From Combretum micranthum (Eukaryota; Streptophyta; Magnoliopsida; Myrtales; Combretaceae), in the NCBI GenBank assembly GCA_024138025.1, contig JAMXBD010002466.1:124001-188000 (forward strand): 64,000 nucleotides of DNA, in the 5' to 3' direction. A program made the translations under genes and the position numbers. Below are positions 13,501-25,599 of the stretch, piece after piece; position 1 is the first letter of the stretch, and every line of letters begins with the position of its first letter. The notes below the pieces were generated by a model. It was given only the letters and a program-made list of their open reading frames with translations, was not told where the DNA came from and made no database searches.

Positions 13501-13595
13501 AAAAACATATCAAACCTATCTCTATCCTCAGTAGATAAATTTTCGAGAGCTTGAGTACTTACTTGGAATTGGGTTTGTTGTCTTTTTGGTGCCAT
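10537..13595 (-). pseudogene. Second ORF of the Athila-like element, putative plant transposon protein type (broken)
   Basis: A degenerate reading frame starts at the minus-strand ATG at 13595 (MAPKRQQTQFQ) and can be followed in pieces to about 10537, roughly 1,000 codons. The N-terminal part (13.6-12.8 kb) contains FRNKSVRMLHYMLIKSIF and then IVKGIRINVGLLVAYRLKY. That is the pattern of the 'putative plant transposon protein' family often found with Athila-like elements, in which a '..IVTGK.INVG..I..' motif is typical. The C-terminal part is basic and then acidic and Pro/Ser-rich (KKKKIKKPAQKKRR, then Asp/Glu/Asn runs) with a short coiled-coil-like piece (12245-12490). Stops, frameshifts and a 68-bp tandem duplication break it. 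Its function is unknown. The family match is from memory of the motif pattern and was not searched. Confidence 0.6.
13054..13189. repeat. 68-bp tandem duplication inside the second ORF
   Basis: Units 13054-13121 and 13122-13189 are near-identical (shared start 'gcaaatct', shared core 'cttctacaaagttcctgaaa'). The period of 68 is not a multiple of three, so the duplication shifts the reading frame. The peptide piece EIPEGDFRNFVEEEIEGRF is encoded twice in different frames. Confidence 0.9.
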
Positions 13596-14200
13596 TTTTT
13601 TCTGCAAAAAGATAACACACATTAGTTCTAACTTACTTATACTTGAAACACATATTTCTATTTTGCTATCATTTTGAGTACTTAGAGTCAAACTAGGATT
13701 TCGATAGAACTAATAAGTTCGAGAAGAAAACGAAGTTTGTAACTAGTTACACAAAGTTTTAAGAACAACATTACTTAAGAAAACTACTTTGAAAATAGAA
13801 GTTTCATTAGTTTTAGCAAGTTCATATAGAAATCTCGAAAAAATCCTAAAAATTTAAAATAAAAAGCACATTCTATAATAACAACGAAAGTCTAAAAAAA
13901 AAAAGAAAAGAACATACCTGAGATGATTACAGCTTTGAAATATTTGAAGGTTTTGGGATTTTTGGTGAAATGTTTGTGAATGCTAGTATGAATTTTTTCA
14001 AAGTATAAGAACAGTGTTTGTATCGAGTGTAAAATGAATAGTGTCTTTTTCTTTTTGAAAGTTTTTAAGAGCCAAGTTAGAAAACAACAAAACATGTTAT
14101 TAGCCATTTATTTATTTAAAGACTAAAGAAATAAAGAATAAACAACACTCGACTTAAAAAGAAAGTCACGGCTTATTTAAAAAGAATTAAAGAATGCGAG
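13596..14200 (-). other. Non-coding stretch between the second ORF and LTR-A
   Basis: No domain is recognisable. The minus-strand open frames here are Phe/Lys-rich and lack any motif. By position this is the internal leader of the second ORF in the Athila-like element. It ends at GCGAG (14196-14200), the target duplication of solo LTR-A. Confidence 0.5.
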
Positions 14201-14837
14201 TGTCACGCTCCAAAGGGTATCATAAACGTGACAGTCCGCCATACTTAATATTAAAGTTTAAGTATAAAAACCTTAGTCATTCCCATATGCTTTGATATTA
14301 GGTATAAGGCGTGCTCTTACAATATTTAGAGGGACATACTTTGAAATATGAAGCTTAATAAGATATAATAACAAATTAAGAAATGGAAATCATAATACTC
14401 ATTCATTCATAATGATTGTCTTACAAGCCTAAAGGGCATTCCCCTGCCAAAATAAACTATAGTCTATTATAAGAAATTTTCTCATGTAGCCTACATCTAA
14501 ACTAATGCTAAACTTTATCTAAAATTTCTTAACCAAAAAGGGAAATATTTGACTGCAAGGTCCCCATGGCCTCAACCACAAATAGCTAAACTACAAAAGA
14601 TATTTATAAGGGTATAAGCTAATAGGCTTAGTGAGAATTATTTCAATAAGTAAATACTTGAGTAACAAAATTCAAACAAGTTATTTAAGCAATCAAGTGA
14701 AATACAACATACATGTGAGCAAGCAAGGCATATAGTTTTCCAAGAACCATATGTTGAATGGATTTATGCCCTCCATTCAAGGTTTTGTAATAAGTAATCT
14801 CAAAACGAGTAATCTCAATTAAGCTATGCTTTCGATC

Positions 14838-14962
14838 ATTACTGCCAAGCATATTAAGTCTACTTGGGTTGAGCCATGCTTCTGGATTATCGCCAAGCAT
14901 TGGTTTAAATCTATGTCGCCAAGCAATCGCTTTTAATCAATGCCGCCAAGTATTGCTTTCGA
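14838..14962 (-). repeat. Short degenerate repeats in LTR-A
   Basis: The phrase GCCAAGCATTGCTTT or a variant recurs four times ('ctgccaagcata', 'cgccaagcattggttt', 'cgccaagcaatcgctttt', 'cgccaagtattgcttt') at spacings of about 25-50 bp. The equivalent segments in the other LTR copies differ, so this is a fast-evolving internal repeat of the LTR. Confidence 0.5.
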
Positions 14963-17032
14963 CCATGTTACTATCTTTTTCACCCAAGGATAATAACCTC
15001 ATGCAATGTGACTTACTTCGTGATATGCGTGATCAATTTATTTATGATATCATAGCATCATTGTAGTTAATTTTTAAGGTGATCACAGAATTTCAGACAT
15101 ATCAAATTCTATACTAAAATAAATAATTCTTTACAATAGATTCCCACCTCGATATTCTTAGCATTCTTTCATAAAACTTTACATACATGGAATTTTGTCT
15201 TTCTTTAATTCTAATGCATCTATACTACAAGCACAATCAAGTACCCAATTTAAGGAAATAAACGCACGTTGCCATGGCGATACTTCTTCTAATAGAAGAG
15301 TCGATCGAACAATCCTCTTAGTGAAAATAATCCTCGGGATACAGGTATTCTTCTTCGGGATCACTTAGTCAAGAAAAATACCCATAATAAGAATTTCTTG
15401 ATAACTCCTTTGAAATTTGACAAAGCTATGTCATAAGAACTTCAAAATTCTTGTAGAAGCCAATTCTAACTGAAAATGGCCATAACTTGGTCATTTTAAC
15501 TCGGAATTGCGCATATAATATACCGATTTCTACTTATTAAAAAAAATCTATCCATTTCTAAAACTATTTTCATCAAACTAATTCAATTAAGCTCCAGAAT
15601 AGTGGCGATCAGATTCACCACGAAATTTCCCATCCCAAAAGCATTTGTTTCAATCATCAAATCATTCGAAAATTGCTTTGATAAATACTTAGTTATCTAT
15701 ATGGTTGAGAAATTCCCTTTTATAGATGTATAGCTAATATTTCATACATGCTTAAATATTTGTTGTCCAACCAAAGTTCTTTAGTAAAAACAATGTTAGT
15801 TAAAAGTTTAGAAAAATCATAATTTACAATAAATCCTTTTTGTAAATCCTTTAAAAATAAGTGTTTTGATTCCTTTGTTTTAAAAAAGTATTATATGTTT
15901 GTCTCACTACTTTCTTGGTGTTTTTTCCCATGAAAATGAGTTTCTCTATTTTTCTTTTTGAAACTTTTTAATATTAGTGTCACTTATCTTATTAGTTTCC
16001 TATGTATTTCCATTAACTATCATTTTGATCTTAGTTTGAAAATTTATATTTCCTTTTTTATGGGGTTTTCTTTATATTATGTTTCTAAGGAAAATATTTT
16101 TGTAACAAAGAATCATATTCATTATTTTTAGAAAGCAATCTATCACTACTATAGTTATGGTTTTAGAAAAATCTTTTAAAATAACAGTATTTCCAAAATT
16201 ATAATGAGTTTTCCTAAGGCTTTGAGAAAAATGGAATCCCTTTATTAATTTTGAAATTTCTAAATTTCTAAATTTCTTTTAGAATCCTCCTTTGGTGACA
16301 AGAATCTATTTTGTAAAAAGTATAGTTTAAACTTGGTGGTTTAGACAACAATCTTTATTTTGCATGAATAAGAGAATAATAACAAGCAAAATTATAACAA
16401 CAAAATAAATAGAAAAATAATATAAGTCAAGTATTGAGAGTCTTAGCTTTGAATCAAGGCTCTCGGACTATGAAATGGACTAGTCTCGAAAAGAAAAGAA
16501 AAATTATTTTGACTTAATAAGGACAAGTCCAATACTAGAAAGACTAGTCTTAAAATATCATGAAAGTAAATAAATTGCATTGCATGAAAATAAATAAATA
16601 ACAAGTGAGCTTATATGCTCTAAAGAATATATATATATATATATATATATAGATATAGATACATAAATATACTTAATTAGATGTAGATAAGAAGTTAACA
16701 TAATAGCAACAATAATATGTGCAAAACATAATAATAATATAAAAATATAGAAATGGATTTTCATGAACATGGTATAGCTTCCATAACAATAAGTTTAGGA
16801 AACTTACACCATAGTCATGTAAAGTTACATAACATGGTAGTAAAAATATGGAAAGAAGTTTTACCTAAAGACAATATGGAATAGTATGTGTGAATGGGTT
16901 TTTGGTGTATGTAGAAGAAAGTTTGGGAGTATTTTGAGAGAGTATTTGAAGAGAGTTTGATAGGAGAATTTTGGAGAGTTTTGGTAGTAAATTTGTGGAT
17001 AGATGAAATGTGAAAGAAATGAAAGAGGATGA

Positions 17033-17044
17033 GAGTATTTATAG
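17033..17044 (-). promoter_or_regulatory. TATA box of LTR-A
   Basis: The minus strand reads CTATAAATACTC, followed by a pyrimidine-rich leader with repeated CTCTC and CTCCAAA words. The same arrangement occurs in LTR-B (30863-30874) and LTR-C (42603-42610), so this is probably the retroelement promoter. A C-rich block lies upstream on the LTR sense strand (plus strand G-rich, about 17108-17131). Confidence 0.6.
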
Positions 17045-17139
17045 GAAAATGAGAGTGAAATTATGTGATTTAATTAAAGAAAAAATTGAAAAAAAATAGA
17101 AAGAGAGAGGGGGGGGAGGGGGTTGGGTGGGGTATGCCT

Positions 17140-18689
17140 ACCACTATGGAGAAGAGAGAGAGAGACTTTAATTTTTTTGTAGTTTTGTTGATAATGTGTA
17201 ATAATATGTAAGATAAATGTGATATAAAGTTATGAGAAAGGTAAAAAGGTAAAAAAAAAAAAAAAATAGGTACATAGAATATAAGAGTAGGTGGTAGAAA
17301 AAATAGAGACAGATGAATAAGGTAGAATAGTAATGAGTGGGATAATATAAAGTAGATGTGATTAATAAAGTACCGCTAGTAAAAAAATACCCGTATAATT
17401 ACGATATCTGATATTTTTAGTTAACAAAAATTATAAAACTGATATTTTGTAAAACTTTATATCTTTGCGAGTCTAATATATATTCGGAATATTTTTACTA
17501 TTCTGAGCTCCGGGACACGTTTTTCAAAAACTGTATCTGTTCGAGTTTAAAACGAATGGCGGTTTAGCTAATCTGATCCTTTTAAGCTTTCTTATGTTAT
17601 TATGAATTATTCTACACACTAAACTCTTACTTACTCACTTAAGGTTACAAACATGGGATTGTCGGACTTAAATTGTTACGTCTAATTAGGGATTTGTTGA
17701 CTTCAGCATTTCCAGTTGACCTTCTAATTAGGGTTTGAGCTTAACCGATTGCAAAACTTTGGGGGTTTATAGTGAGGGCAAAAATTCCTTTATTTTATTC
17801 ATAAAAAGAATTTAACATTGTTGAGGCTCAAATGGGAGGACTCGACGATGAGGTCGATTTATATATTTTTTTTTCACCTCAAAATTGTCGGGGCTGGAAC
17901 TTGTACCTGCACCGACCACTATGGAGAGGAGAGAGAAAGACTTTAATTTTTTTTGTAGTTTTGTTGATAATGTATAATAATATGTAAGATAAATGTGATA
18001 TAAAGTTATGAGAAAGGTAAAAAGGTAAAAAAAAAATAAAAAAAATAGGTACATAGAATGTAAGAGTAGGTGGTAGAAAAAGTAGAGACAGATGAATAAG
18101 ATAGAATAGTAATGAGTAAGATAATATAAAGTATATATGATTAATAAAGTACCGATAATAAGAAAATACGCGTATAATTGCGATATCTGATATTTTTAGT
18201 TAACAAAAAATTATAAAACTGATATTTTTTAAAACCTTATATCTTTGCAAGTCTAACGTATTTGGAATATTTTTACTATTCTGAGCTCTGAGACACATTT
18301 TTCAAAACTATATCTGTTCGAGTTTAAAACGAATGGCGGTTTAGCTAATCTGATCCTTTTAAGCTTTCTTATATTATTATGAATTATTCTACACACTAAA
18401 CTCTTGCTTAGTCACTTAAGGTTACAAACATGGGATTATCGGACTTAAATTGTTACGTCTAATTAGGGTTTTGTTGACTTCAGCATTTTCGGTTGACCTT
18501 CTAATTAGGGTTTGAGCTTAACCGATTGCAAAACTTTAGGGGTTTATAGTGAGGGAAAAAATTCCTTTATTTTATTCACAAAAAGAATTTAACATTGTCG
18601 AGGCTCAAATGGGAGGACTCGACGATGAGGTCAACTTTTATATTTTTTTTTCACCTCAAAATTGTCGAGGCTGGAACTTGTACCTGCAC
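17140..18689 (-). repeat. Tandem duplication (~775 bp x 2) spanning the LTR-A border
   Basis: Unit 1 runs 17140-17912 and unit 2 runs 17915-18689. Both start 'accactatggaga' and end 'ggaacttgtacctgcac'. Each unit contains the first ~630 bp of LTR-A (in its own orientation) plus the target duplication GTGAG and about 140 bp of the host gypsy element, including 'gaggctcaaatgggaggac'. Because each unit crosses the insertion border, the duplication happened after LTR-A inserted. The copies are still close, with scattered substitutions and 1-3 base indels. Confidence 0.9.
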
Positions 18690-18937
18690 AAAATTTGCAC
18701 AAAATAATATAGAACTATATTCATCAACTACTCCATTCAAACACATGATATGACAAAAATAATCCATTTAATTAATCAGAAAAGAGTTTTACACATGGTT
18801 CTTATTCTAGAGCCACTTTCGTCCTATCAAGCTTCTTGTCATCCTTCCTATCTCTTCTTAAAACAACCAAATCAATCTATCAAACAAAAACAAACAAAAA
18901 AAAAAAAGATGTAGGATAATCATCCTAGAAATCATCC
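18690..18937 (-). other. Non-coding stretch between gag and the tandem duplication
   Basis: This follows the gag stop codon on the minus strand. I see no protease or reverse-transcriptase motif, and the sequence is AT-rich with a short A-run. In an autonomous Athila element pol would start here, so its absence marks the deletion or non-autonomous state. Confidence 0.55.
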
Positions 18938-20122
18938 TTACTTCGTTTGATCACGTGGATTGGGCTCAGTATTCGAAGGTAATGATCCTGAAGGTCTCTC
19001 TAAAAGAATTTTGGAAATTTGGTCAAGCTGGTTTTCTAAGTTATGAATGGTAGCAGTATGATTTCTTAAGGTAGCATCTATTTCATGCTACCTATTCTCA
19101 AAAGCTTTGATAAATTGGGAAACTAAATCTTCAAGAGATTGTTTGTTTCCTTGATAAGCTCCCGACTCCTGTACTGGTGGTTTCTGAAAATTGGGTGGGT
19201 TCAATTGATTTTGAAAATTGCTATTACTCCATCGAAAATTTGGATGGTTCCTCCAACTAGGATTATAAGTATGACTATAAGGGTCAGTCTTTTGGCCAGA
19301 AAGATTATTAACAAACTCACAACTCTCAGAGGCCATTCCTTCAACCTTTAGGTTAGACAAATCATCAATCATATTCACTTGGTTTCTCCCAACAGACAAA
19401 TTTTCAACTTTTTTGCTCAGAGCTTCAGTCTTAGCAGTCAAATTTGACACAACGTCAATCTGAAAAACTCCTTTTGATCTCTTCTTCTTGGCTCTCACAT
19501 ATGACCATTGATAATGGTTGTTAGCCATATCTTCAAATAGATTTAAGCACTCCTCTATGGATTTATAATTCAAACTTCCTCTAACGGCTGCATCTATTAA
19601 TTGCCTATTTTCATAATTCAATCCATTATAAAAGTTTGTACTTGGGTCCATTCAGGTAGTCCATGGTATGGGCATCTTGCCAGCAACTTGTCCATCTCTC
19701 AAAAGCTTTATACAATGTTTTAGAGTCCATCTGGTAGAACGAAGCAATGTTAGCTCTCAACTTGGTTGTTCTAGAGGGTAGGAAATATTTCCTCATAAAA
19801 TTCTCAACCTTTGTTGCCAAATGGAGATGGAGTTCTTTTGCAATTCCATTCAGCCATTTTTTAGTGTTCCCTCTAAGAGAAAAAGGGAATAATCTTAACT
19901 TGATTGCATCCTTAGACACACCATTTATCTTAAATGTATCACAAATCTCTAGAAATTGCTGCAATGGCTATTAAGGTCCTCATCCTGTGGGGCATTGAAC
20001 TGGACCATCTGTTGGACCATTTAGATGATATTGGGTTTGATCTCAAAGTTGTTAGCAGCAACCCTGGGTCTATTGATGCTTGTATTGGCTCCATCTAAGT
20101 TGTGTCTACAAAACTCTATCAT
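18938..20122 (-). pseudogene. gag: Athila-type gag (broken)
   Basis: Encodes the capsid/nucleocapsid precursor of the Athila-like element. Starting from the ATG at 20122, the pieces in order are: an N-terminal segment with INRPRVAANNFEIKP; the retrotransposon gag domain (19964-19626) with FLEICDTFKINGVSKDAIK, LRLFPFSLRGNTKKWLN and FMRKYFLP; then, after a frameshift, FYNGLNYENRQLIDAAVRGS and a long linker (19651-19088); then a C-terminal IHNLENQLDQISKILLERP..GSLPSNTEPNPR segment ending at a stop near 18938. This order and these phrases are typical of Athila gag. At least two frameshifts and an in-frame stop ('PNII*') break it. It is the first ORF after the primer site and lies on the same strand as the second ORF. 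Confidence 0.85.
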
Positions 20123-20608
20123 TGTTTGGGGTTCGTTTACCCTAGGATGTTAATTATCTTCCTAGATTTCACCATGGTCAACCATTTTGATTTTACGACC
20201 TATATGATGTGGTTCTGGATCAAAAGGAAACAAGAATTCAAATTGACTCCTAGTCATATGCCTACATTTTATTTGAAAATAAAACAAAAGAAAACCAAAT
20301 ATATACAAAGAATGAACAAATTAAAGAATAACGAATAAAAGAATAAAGAATCAACAAAACAAGAAACAAGTATATATAATAAAAGAATTAAAGAACTGAA
20401 AAAGAACAACAATATATACAACAAAATATGTACATCAAATGTATAGAAAAGAAAACAGACAAATACATACAAAAACAAAAAGAAGGTTAGCTCAACAAAT
20501 ATATACAAGATATATTTACAATGTTAAGGCAGCTAGAACAACAAATGAAAATTGATTTCCACTATTGCCTTATTGGGCTTCAAAAATAATATTGAATCTA
20601 ACACCATT

Positions 20609-20625
20609 CCCAAGCAACGACGCCA
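20609..20625 (-). other. Primer-binding site (tRNA-Asp type)
   Basis: The minus strand reads TGGCGTCGTTGCTTGGG, six bases inside the right LTR. It is a slightly decayed form of TGGCGCCGTTGCCGGGG, the complement of the plant tRNA-Asp 3' end that Athila-type elements use to prime reverse transcription. Confidence 0.85.
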
Positions 20626-20631
20626 GAAAAT

Positions 20632-22392
20632 TGGTTGGTTATTGTTTGGTTTTAGTTTTGGTCCATATTGATCATTGACCGAGTTTTTTTTCAAATTTAT
20701 AAATGTTTTCTAAAGCAGTTTCAATAACTACGGTCTCACAGGGCAAGCGCACCCATCAAATGTAGCATAAATAGTGATTTAGGTCAATCCTAAGGGAATG
20801 GTTGATAGCTAGCGTACTTCCAACTTCACCTATTATCTAGCCAAAGAAATGTTTAGAAAAAACATAAAGGAAAAAAAACTATCCTAAGTTAGGAATATTC
20901 ACAATCGTTTAATGGGTAAAATATAAAATAAGCTTGTAACTTCTATGAAACAACAGCTTATGGTTACTTCACCAATTCCTTATCAGAATGATTTATTAAA
21001 AACAATGAATCTTCTTAAAAGTTGTTTGAATTGTGTGTTTATACCGTTGGATTCTTTAATTTAAACTAAAGCTTCTCTTGAAGTCAATAGTTCTAAATCT
21101 AGCCAAAACCAGTAATATGAAATTCCAATTAGACCGCATAAAGAATAGGAATCTATTGTTTCAAAAGAAAAAAACAACTCAATGAATTTTTAAAACAGGT
21201 GACAAAAGTCTTCACCCGTTCCTCGACAAGAGGTAGTTAGAATCAACTCCATTAACAAGCACAGATATATCCAATTGAATGATCTCTTGATCTATCCAAT
21301 TGAAATCAATCGTGGATCTAAAAGAGTGCATCACTCCTTTAAAAACCACAAGTTTAAGTTCAAGTCACTAATTACAAACACCCAATCAACTTAACTTGAA
21401 AGCGCATTTGAAATCAAATGAATTAGGAATTGGATCCATAATCCCTAAGCTGTAGGAGTTTATTTCTCCATGGATTTATTAAAATAAGCACGAATTAGAA
21501 GAAATAAATCATATTCAAAAGATTAATCAATTAAAAATTCATAGAAATTACAAACATCGGGTTAAATTGATTTTACCTAGAAAATAGAAGAAATTCTCAA
21601 GTAAGAAGAAATGGAAATTCTTTCACCTAAGAATCCTTCAAAAAACTAATCTACGTTAATAAGATGATTTACATTGTTGATACATATCCTACAACGCATG
21701 CTTACCCGTTTATCCATAGGTTACTAGGCACAGAAAGCATGACCTACTTTATTGACACGCGACAGATTCTTTCTAATAGAATTTGTGACACTTTCCACGT
21801 ACGCATATGATCTGTGAAAACATTCATTAAGGGACTGAGGGTTGCGTGTGATCTGTTGGTCGAGGCTCGTATAAAGCAAAATCAGGTTCGACTTTAGGAA
21901 TTTCCATAGTAAATTGTGTGTTTTTGTCCATTGTTCTATCGGGGGTAAAATTGAGAAAGTCAAGGCACGTATTTCAGAGGCTCGAGGTAATTTATGATGA
22001 AGAATCGGTCTGAAAAAGCACTTGTCAAGGGTTGAGATTTGAAGCTCGACTTTGAGGCTCAACAGTGTATTTTCTCTAAAATGATGCTCGATCACCTCGA
22101 TTGAAGTCGATAGCTCGCAGTTAAGGCTCGATAGACCAATTTTTGCTATTTTCTTCCTTTGTTTGGCTTATGCTGTAACTTTACAAGGCTTAACTTTTGC
22201 AATCTTGTCTTTACTTTTTGTTTTTGCTCTAAATCTGATTTAAAACACTTTGATTATTTCTCATTGGATTTTAAGAGCTTCAAAACAACATTATTTATCA
22301 AAAACATATGTTTTACAGGATTTTATCTAAAATTCTCAGCAAAATAAGCTCAATTTCCTATAAAAAAAAAACATAGTAAAAATGACTTATCA
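20632..22392 (-). repeat. 5' LTR of the Athila-like element
   Basis: This is the direct repeat of 7298-9056. The minus-strand start is TGATAAGTCATTTTTACT at 22392 and the minus-strand end is CCAACCA at 20632, just before the primer site. It is followed on the plus strand by the target duplication AGTCC. It keeps the TG...CA ends that the other LTR has partly lost. Confidence 0.88.
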
Positions 22393-22865
22393 AGTCCCAA
22401 CAACACAAAAACAAAGTCACACATTGTTAAAAAAGAAAGTCTAAATTGGTTAGAAGTCTACATAAACTTAACAATATATTATTTCAAATATATTTATTAC
22501 TTGTGTTAATAATAACACATTAAATATTGTGAATAGGAAATAAATTTGTTATTATTCATGCAAAAATAGTTTTAAATATTTGTTTTCTAATTGCAATTTT
22601 TTTATAAATTTCTTTTCTTTTCTTTTCTTTTTTTAATTTTTATGGTATAGAACCATGATAACTGTCGATTCTATCGGTTCTCAACCGGTTCTTGAACTGG
22701 TGGTTCCAAAACCATCAGGTCATCTTGTTTTTAAGGGAAGAACCATAAGGACCCACCGGTTGATTCAAACTCGCCATCCTTAGGCCGGTTCTCGATTCAG
22801 GAACCGCCGGTGATGGGTTAGGTTGGTTCCCAGTCTGGAACTTACTCATGATGATGTCTAGCCAT

Positions 22866-25594
22866 GTGCGATATAAAAACTTAGAAATGACTACCTTAGT
22901 CATGCAAAATCTTCCATATTATGCATAAGGCATGTTTTCACAATAAAGAAGTTACTGGTAGAGTTATGCATTTTAAGATGATAACAATGAATAGCAAGCC
23001 ATAGAATTATTTATACATAAACTTAAACATTCAAAAGATTACAAAGTCTTAGGGGCATACCATGATTAGACCTTCAAATAAACTTCAAGATTACAACCAT
23101 CCATGAATAGTCTCTAAAATATTAACAAGTCTAATAAAAGAGATTTTAAAAGAAATATGTTTCAAAATCCTTATGTAAATTTTCTTCAAAAGCTCCCCAA
23201 GTTTCATCATCAATTACCTTACGCATTGTCATTCTAGGGTAGAGCCATAAGTATTCCTATGATAACCAAAATCTATAGGGGTGTGAGCTACAACATGCTT
23301 AGTGAGAATATTCCCAAATACGTACCATTTAAATAAAACCAAACAAGTTTGTTAAGCAAACATATGCTATGCAACAAATATATGAGCAACAATATATATA
23401 TAGTTATCCGGAAACCATATATAGTACAGATTTATGGCTTTCATGACAAGGGTTAGGGAATGCTTTGAAAAAAGGGGGTCCATACAACCACTATTATTTA
23501 GAAAAAGGGGTCCTTGTGACCACTGCTACTAGTCCTTAGGTGCCAACCCTTAGCAATCGATTTAGTACAGCTCCACAATGAGACTATATTCCTTGAACGT
23601 TGTAGTTCCTCAATGCTGGGGCAAAGCCTGTATGTTGTGCATGGTTAAACACCTATCTAATTTCATGCGTAGGAGTAGCAGCAAAAATGAAATGTGAATC
23701 GTCGGTATGAAATGCGTGATCAATTTCTTAAGTTTGTTTCCACCATATTATTATTCTCTTGAGGGGTATCCAAATAATCATCATACAAATATAGAAATAG
23801 AGAAAGGTAACATAACATATTATACAATCATATTAAAGTTTTGATATGCTTATGATCCTTTGTTTACGCAATGCAAGCACAAACATGATTCCATAATATC
23901 CTTACAAACATATTCATTTTCTTATCTTTTCCCTATCAACTAGTACAACTACTTTACATGCGAAAAACAAGATACACATAAAGGAAAACGCTCACTTGGC
24001 CATGATGATGATCCTTTAGTTGAAATAGTCTTTGGGAAAAGGGGCATCATAATTCTCGTCAGTTGATAAAAAGAAATACCCGAAATGAGTATTTCATACT
24101 AATTTTAGTTAAATTTCTAATTCTATAAGTTTTGTTCCCAGTGGATCTTTTAGCTACCTTGTTTTAATTTTAAAATAGTTATAACTAAGTCATTTTAATT
24201 TTGATTTTTGTATACGAGTAGTCATTTTCTACGTACTTAGAATACTTTATCCATTTATAAGGTTATTTTGATCACAGAAGGTCTCTAAGGTCTCATAATA
24301 ATAAAGGTCATATTGCGTCTAGATTATGTTTTAACTTCATTTTGGCATTATCTAATATTTTTACTCTATGTAAAACTCTTTAAAGTGTATATCTATTATT
24401 CTGATGTTCAAATATAAATGAAACATGAATAATATTTCACTTTATACTCATGATTTTAGTGATGTTGCTCATAAAAATTTTCCTAATGAAATTTTTATTA
24501 TAAAGCTTAAACATTTCATCTATTGTGGTAGAAAGATAAAAACCTCTTCGTGCAATCATTTCACACTTCGTAAACTTTTGTAAATCAAGATTAAAAGATG
24601 AAGTTTTACACTTTACTCATGCTCTAAAATTCTTGGCACTTATAAAAATTTTGAGCATGAGTTATAATTTTCCTTGATCACTTTTAAAGCCTTGAAATTA
24701 AGTTGGTTTGAGAAGAAAAATCAAAGTTTCACATCCTAATTCATTTTTCATCTGTCATGACATTTAAAAATTTGGGGGATGGAGCTTTTGTTTTCAAATT
24801 TCTCTTTCACTAAAAGGTTTTCCAGGTATAAAAATCAAATTTTGGAAATATTTTACATAATAAAGAATTGTAATGTTGTGGAGGTTCATAACTACATGAA
24901 TCCCTCACTTTTATGTTAGGCCCTCTAAATGATTAAGCGAATATGATGACAATCTTATGATCATCATCTTGTTCTTACTTTTTCATTTAGAGACTTTTAT
25001 CCATCATGGCATTTTAGTTCAAAATTTATTTTATAGTTTTCAACAATATCACCAAGAGCATATTATCTACATAAACATAAGAAAAATAAATTCTTAATTA
25101 ATGAAACATAAACATAAGGATAACAAAAAGAAAAATGAGAGTTTTAGAATTAGGATGAGGCTCCTTGAGACTTAAAGTTAACAAGTCACTAAGATAACTT
25201 ATGATAAAATGGGACTCTTAGAATTTAGACAAGATTTATTGGGACTTTGAAATGGACAAGTCCTCTTAGGACTTGAATATGGACAAATCCAAGACTTTAA
25301 TTTAGGACAAGTCTCCATGAAAAATGGGAGTCTTAGAATTAGGACAGGACTCCCCAAGACTTGAAGTTGACAAGTAGCCAAGATAACATATGATGAAATG
25401 GGAGCCTTAGAATTTAGACAAGGCTTCTTGGGACTTTGAAATCGACAAGTCCTTTTATGACTTGAATACAAACAAGCCCGAGACATTGATTTAAGATAAG
25501 TCTCCATGAAAAATAAATTGCAAGAAACAAAATTACAAGAATATAAAGAACATGAAAATAAAAGTTAAGTTAGTGAACAATATGCTCTAAAGAT
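22866..25594 (-). repeat. LTR-B, 3' portion
   Basis: This stretch continues solo LTR-B between the DNA element and the SIRE-like element. It is collinear with LTR-A ('ccttagtcat', 'gcataaggca', 'cttagtgagaat'). At 25200-25510 there are imperfect direct repeats of about 180 bp in which both copies contain 'atgggag/atgggac...cttagaatttagacaagg' and 'actttgaaat'. They resemble the 'actagtcttaaa' segment of LTR-A near 16450-16560. No gene. Confidence 0.7.
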
Positions 25595-25599
25595 TACAT

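Larger units (their letters stand above)
14201..17771 (-). mobile_element. Solo LTR-A (inside the Athila-like element)
   Basis: This copy of the ~3.5-kb LTR family lies in minus orientation. The minus-strand 3' end is GGAGCGTGACA (14201), and the minus-strand 5' end is at 17771, where TG has become TA (plus-strand 'gggggtttata'). The flanks GCGAG (14196-14200) and GTGAG (17772-17776) are a 5-bp target duplication with one C-to-T change. Collinear phrases with LTR-C include GCAGGGG..TGCCC, CTCACTAAGC near the 3' third, the AT microsatellite at 16626-16650, the leader rich in CTCTCCAAA, and AACTAAAAATATCAGATATCG near the 5' end. No coding capacity, primer site or polypurine tract was found, so it is most simply an LTR-LTR recombination product. 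Confidence 0.85.
7298..22392 (-). mobile_element. Athila-like Ty3/gypsy retrotransposon without pol
   Basis: This is a complete LTR-to-LTR element in minus orientation. It has two ~1.76-kb direct LTRs, a perfect 5-bp target duplication AGTCC (7293-7297 and 22393-22397), a primer site complementary to the tRNA-Asp 3' end beside the right LTR, and a polypurine tract beside the left LTR. Coding remnants on the minus strand are gag (about 20.1-18.9 kb) and a second long ORF starting MAPKR (13.6-10.5 kb). No protease, reverse transcriptase, RNase H or integrase motifs were found, so it is a non-autonomous or pol-deleted derivative. The two LTRs differ at many sites and the left one has lost its terminal TG to TA, so the insertion is not young. 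Solo LTR-A and a tandem duplication lie inside it. Confidence 0.88.
6892..22855. mobile_element. GGAACC-rich hAT-like DNA element, split by an Athila-like insertion
   Basis: Two segments, 6892-7297 and 22398-22855, become adjacent once the gypsy element and one copy of its AGTCC target duplication are removed. Both outer ends are dense in GGAACC/GGTTCC motifs ('ggaaccttcggttcctaag' on the left; 'accggttcttgaactggtgg' on the right), and the inner part is AT-rich. This is the layout of many non-autonomous plant hAT elements. It sits inside solo LTR-B. The target phrase is GTCTGCCAT on the left (6883-6891) and GTCTAGCCAT on the right (22856-22865), compatible with a slightly decayed ~8-bp duplication. 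Without the insertion it is about 0.86 kb with no transposase frame. I could not identify clean terminal inverted repeats, so the superfamily call is tentative. A (TTCTAG)n run lies at 7038-7060. Confidence 0.55.
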
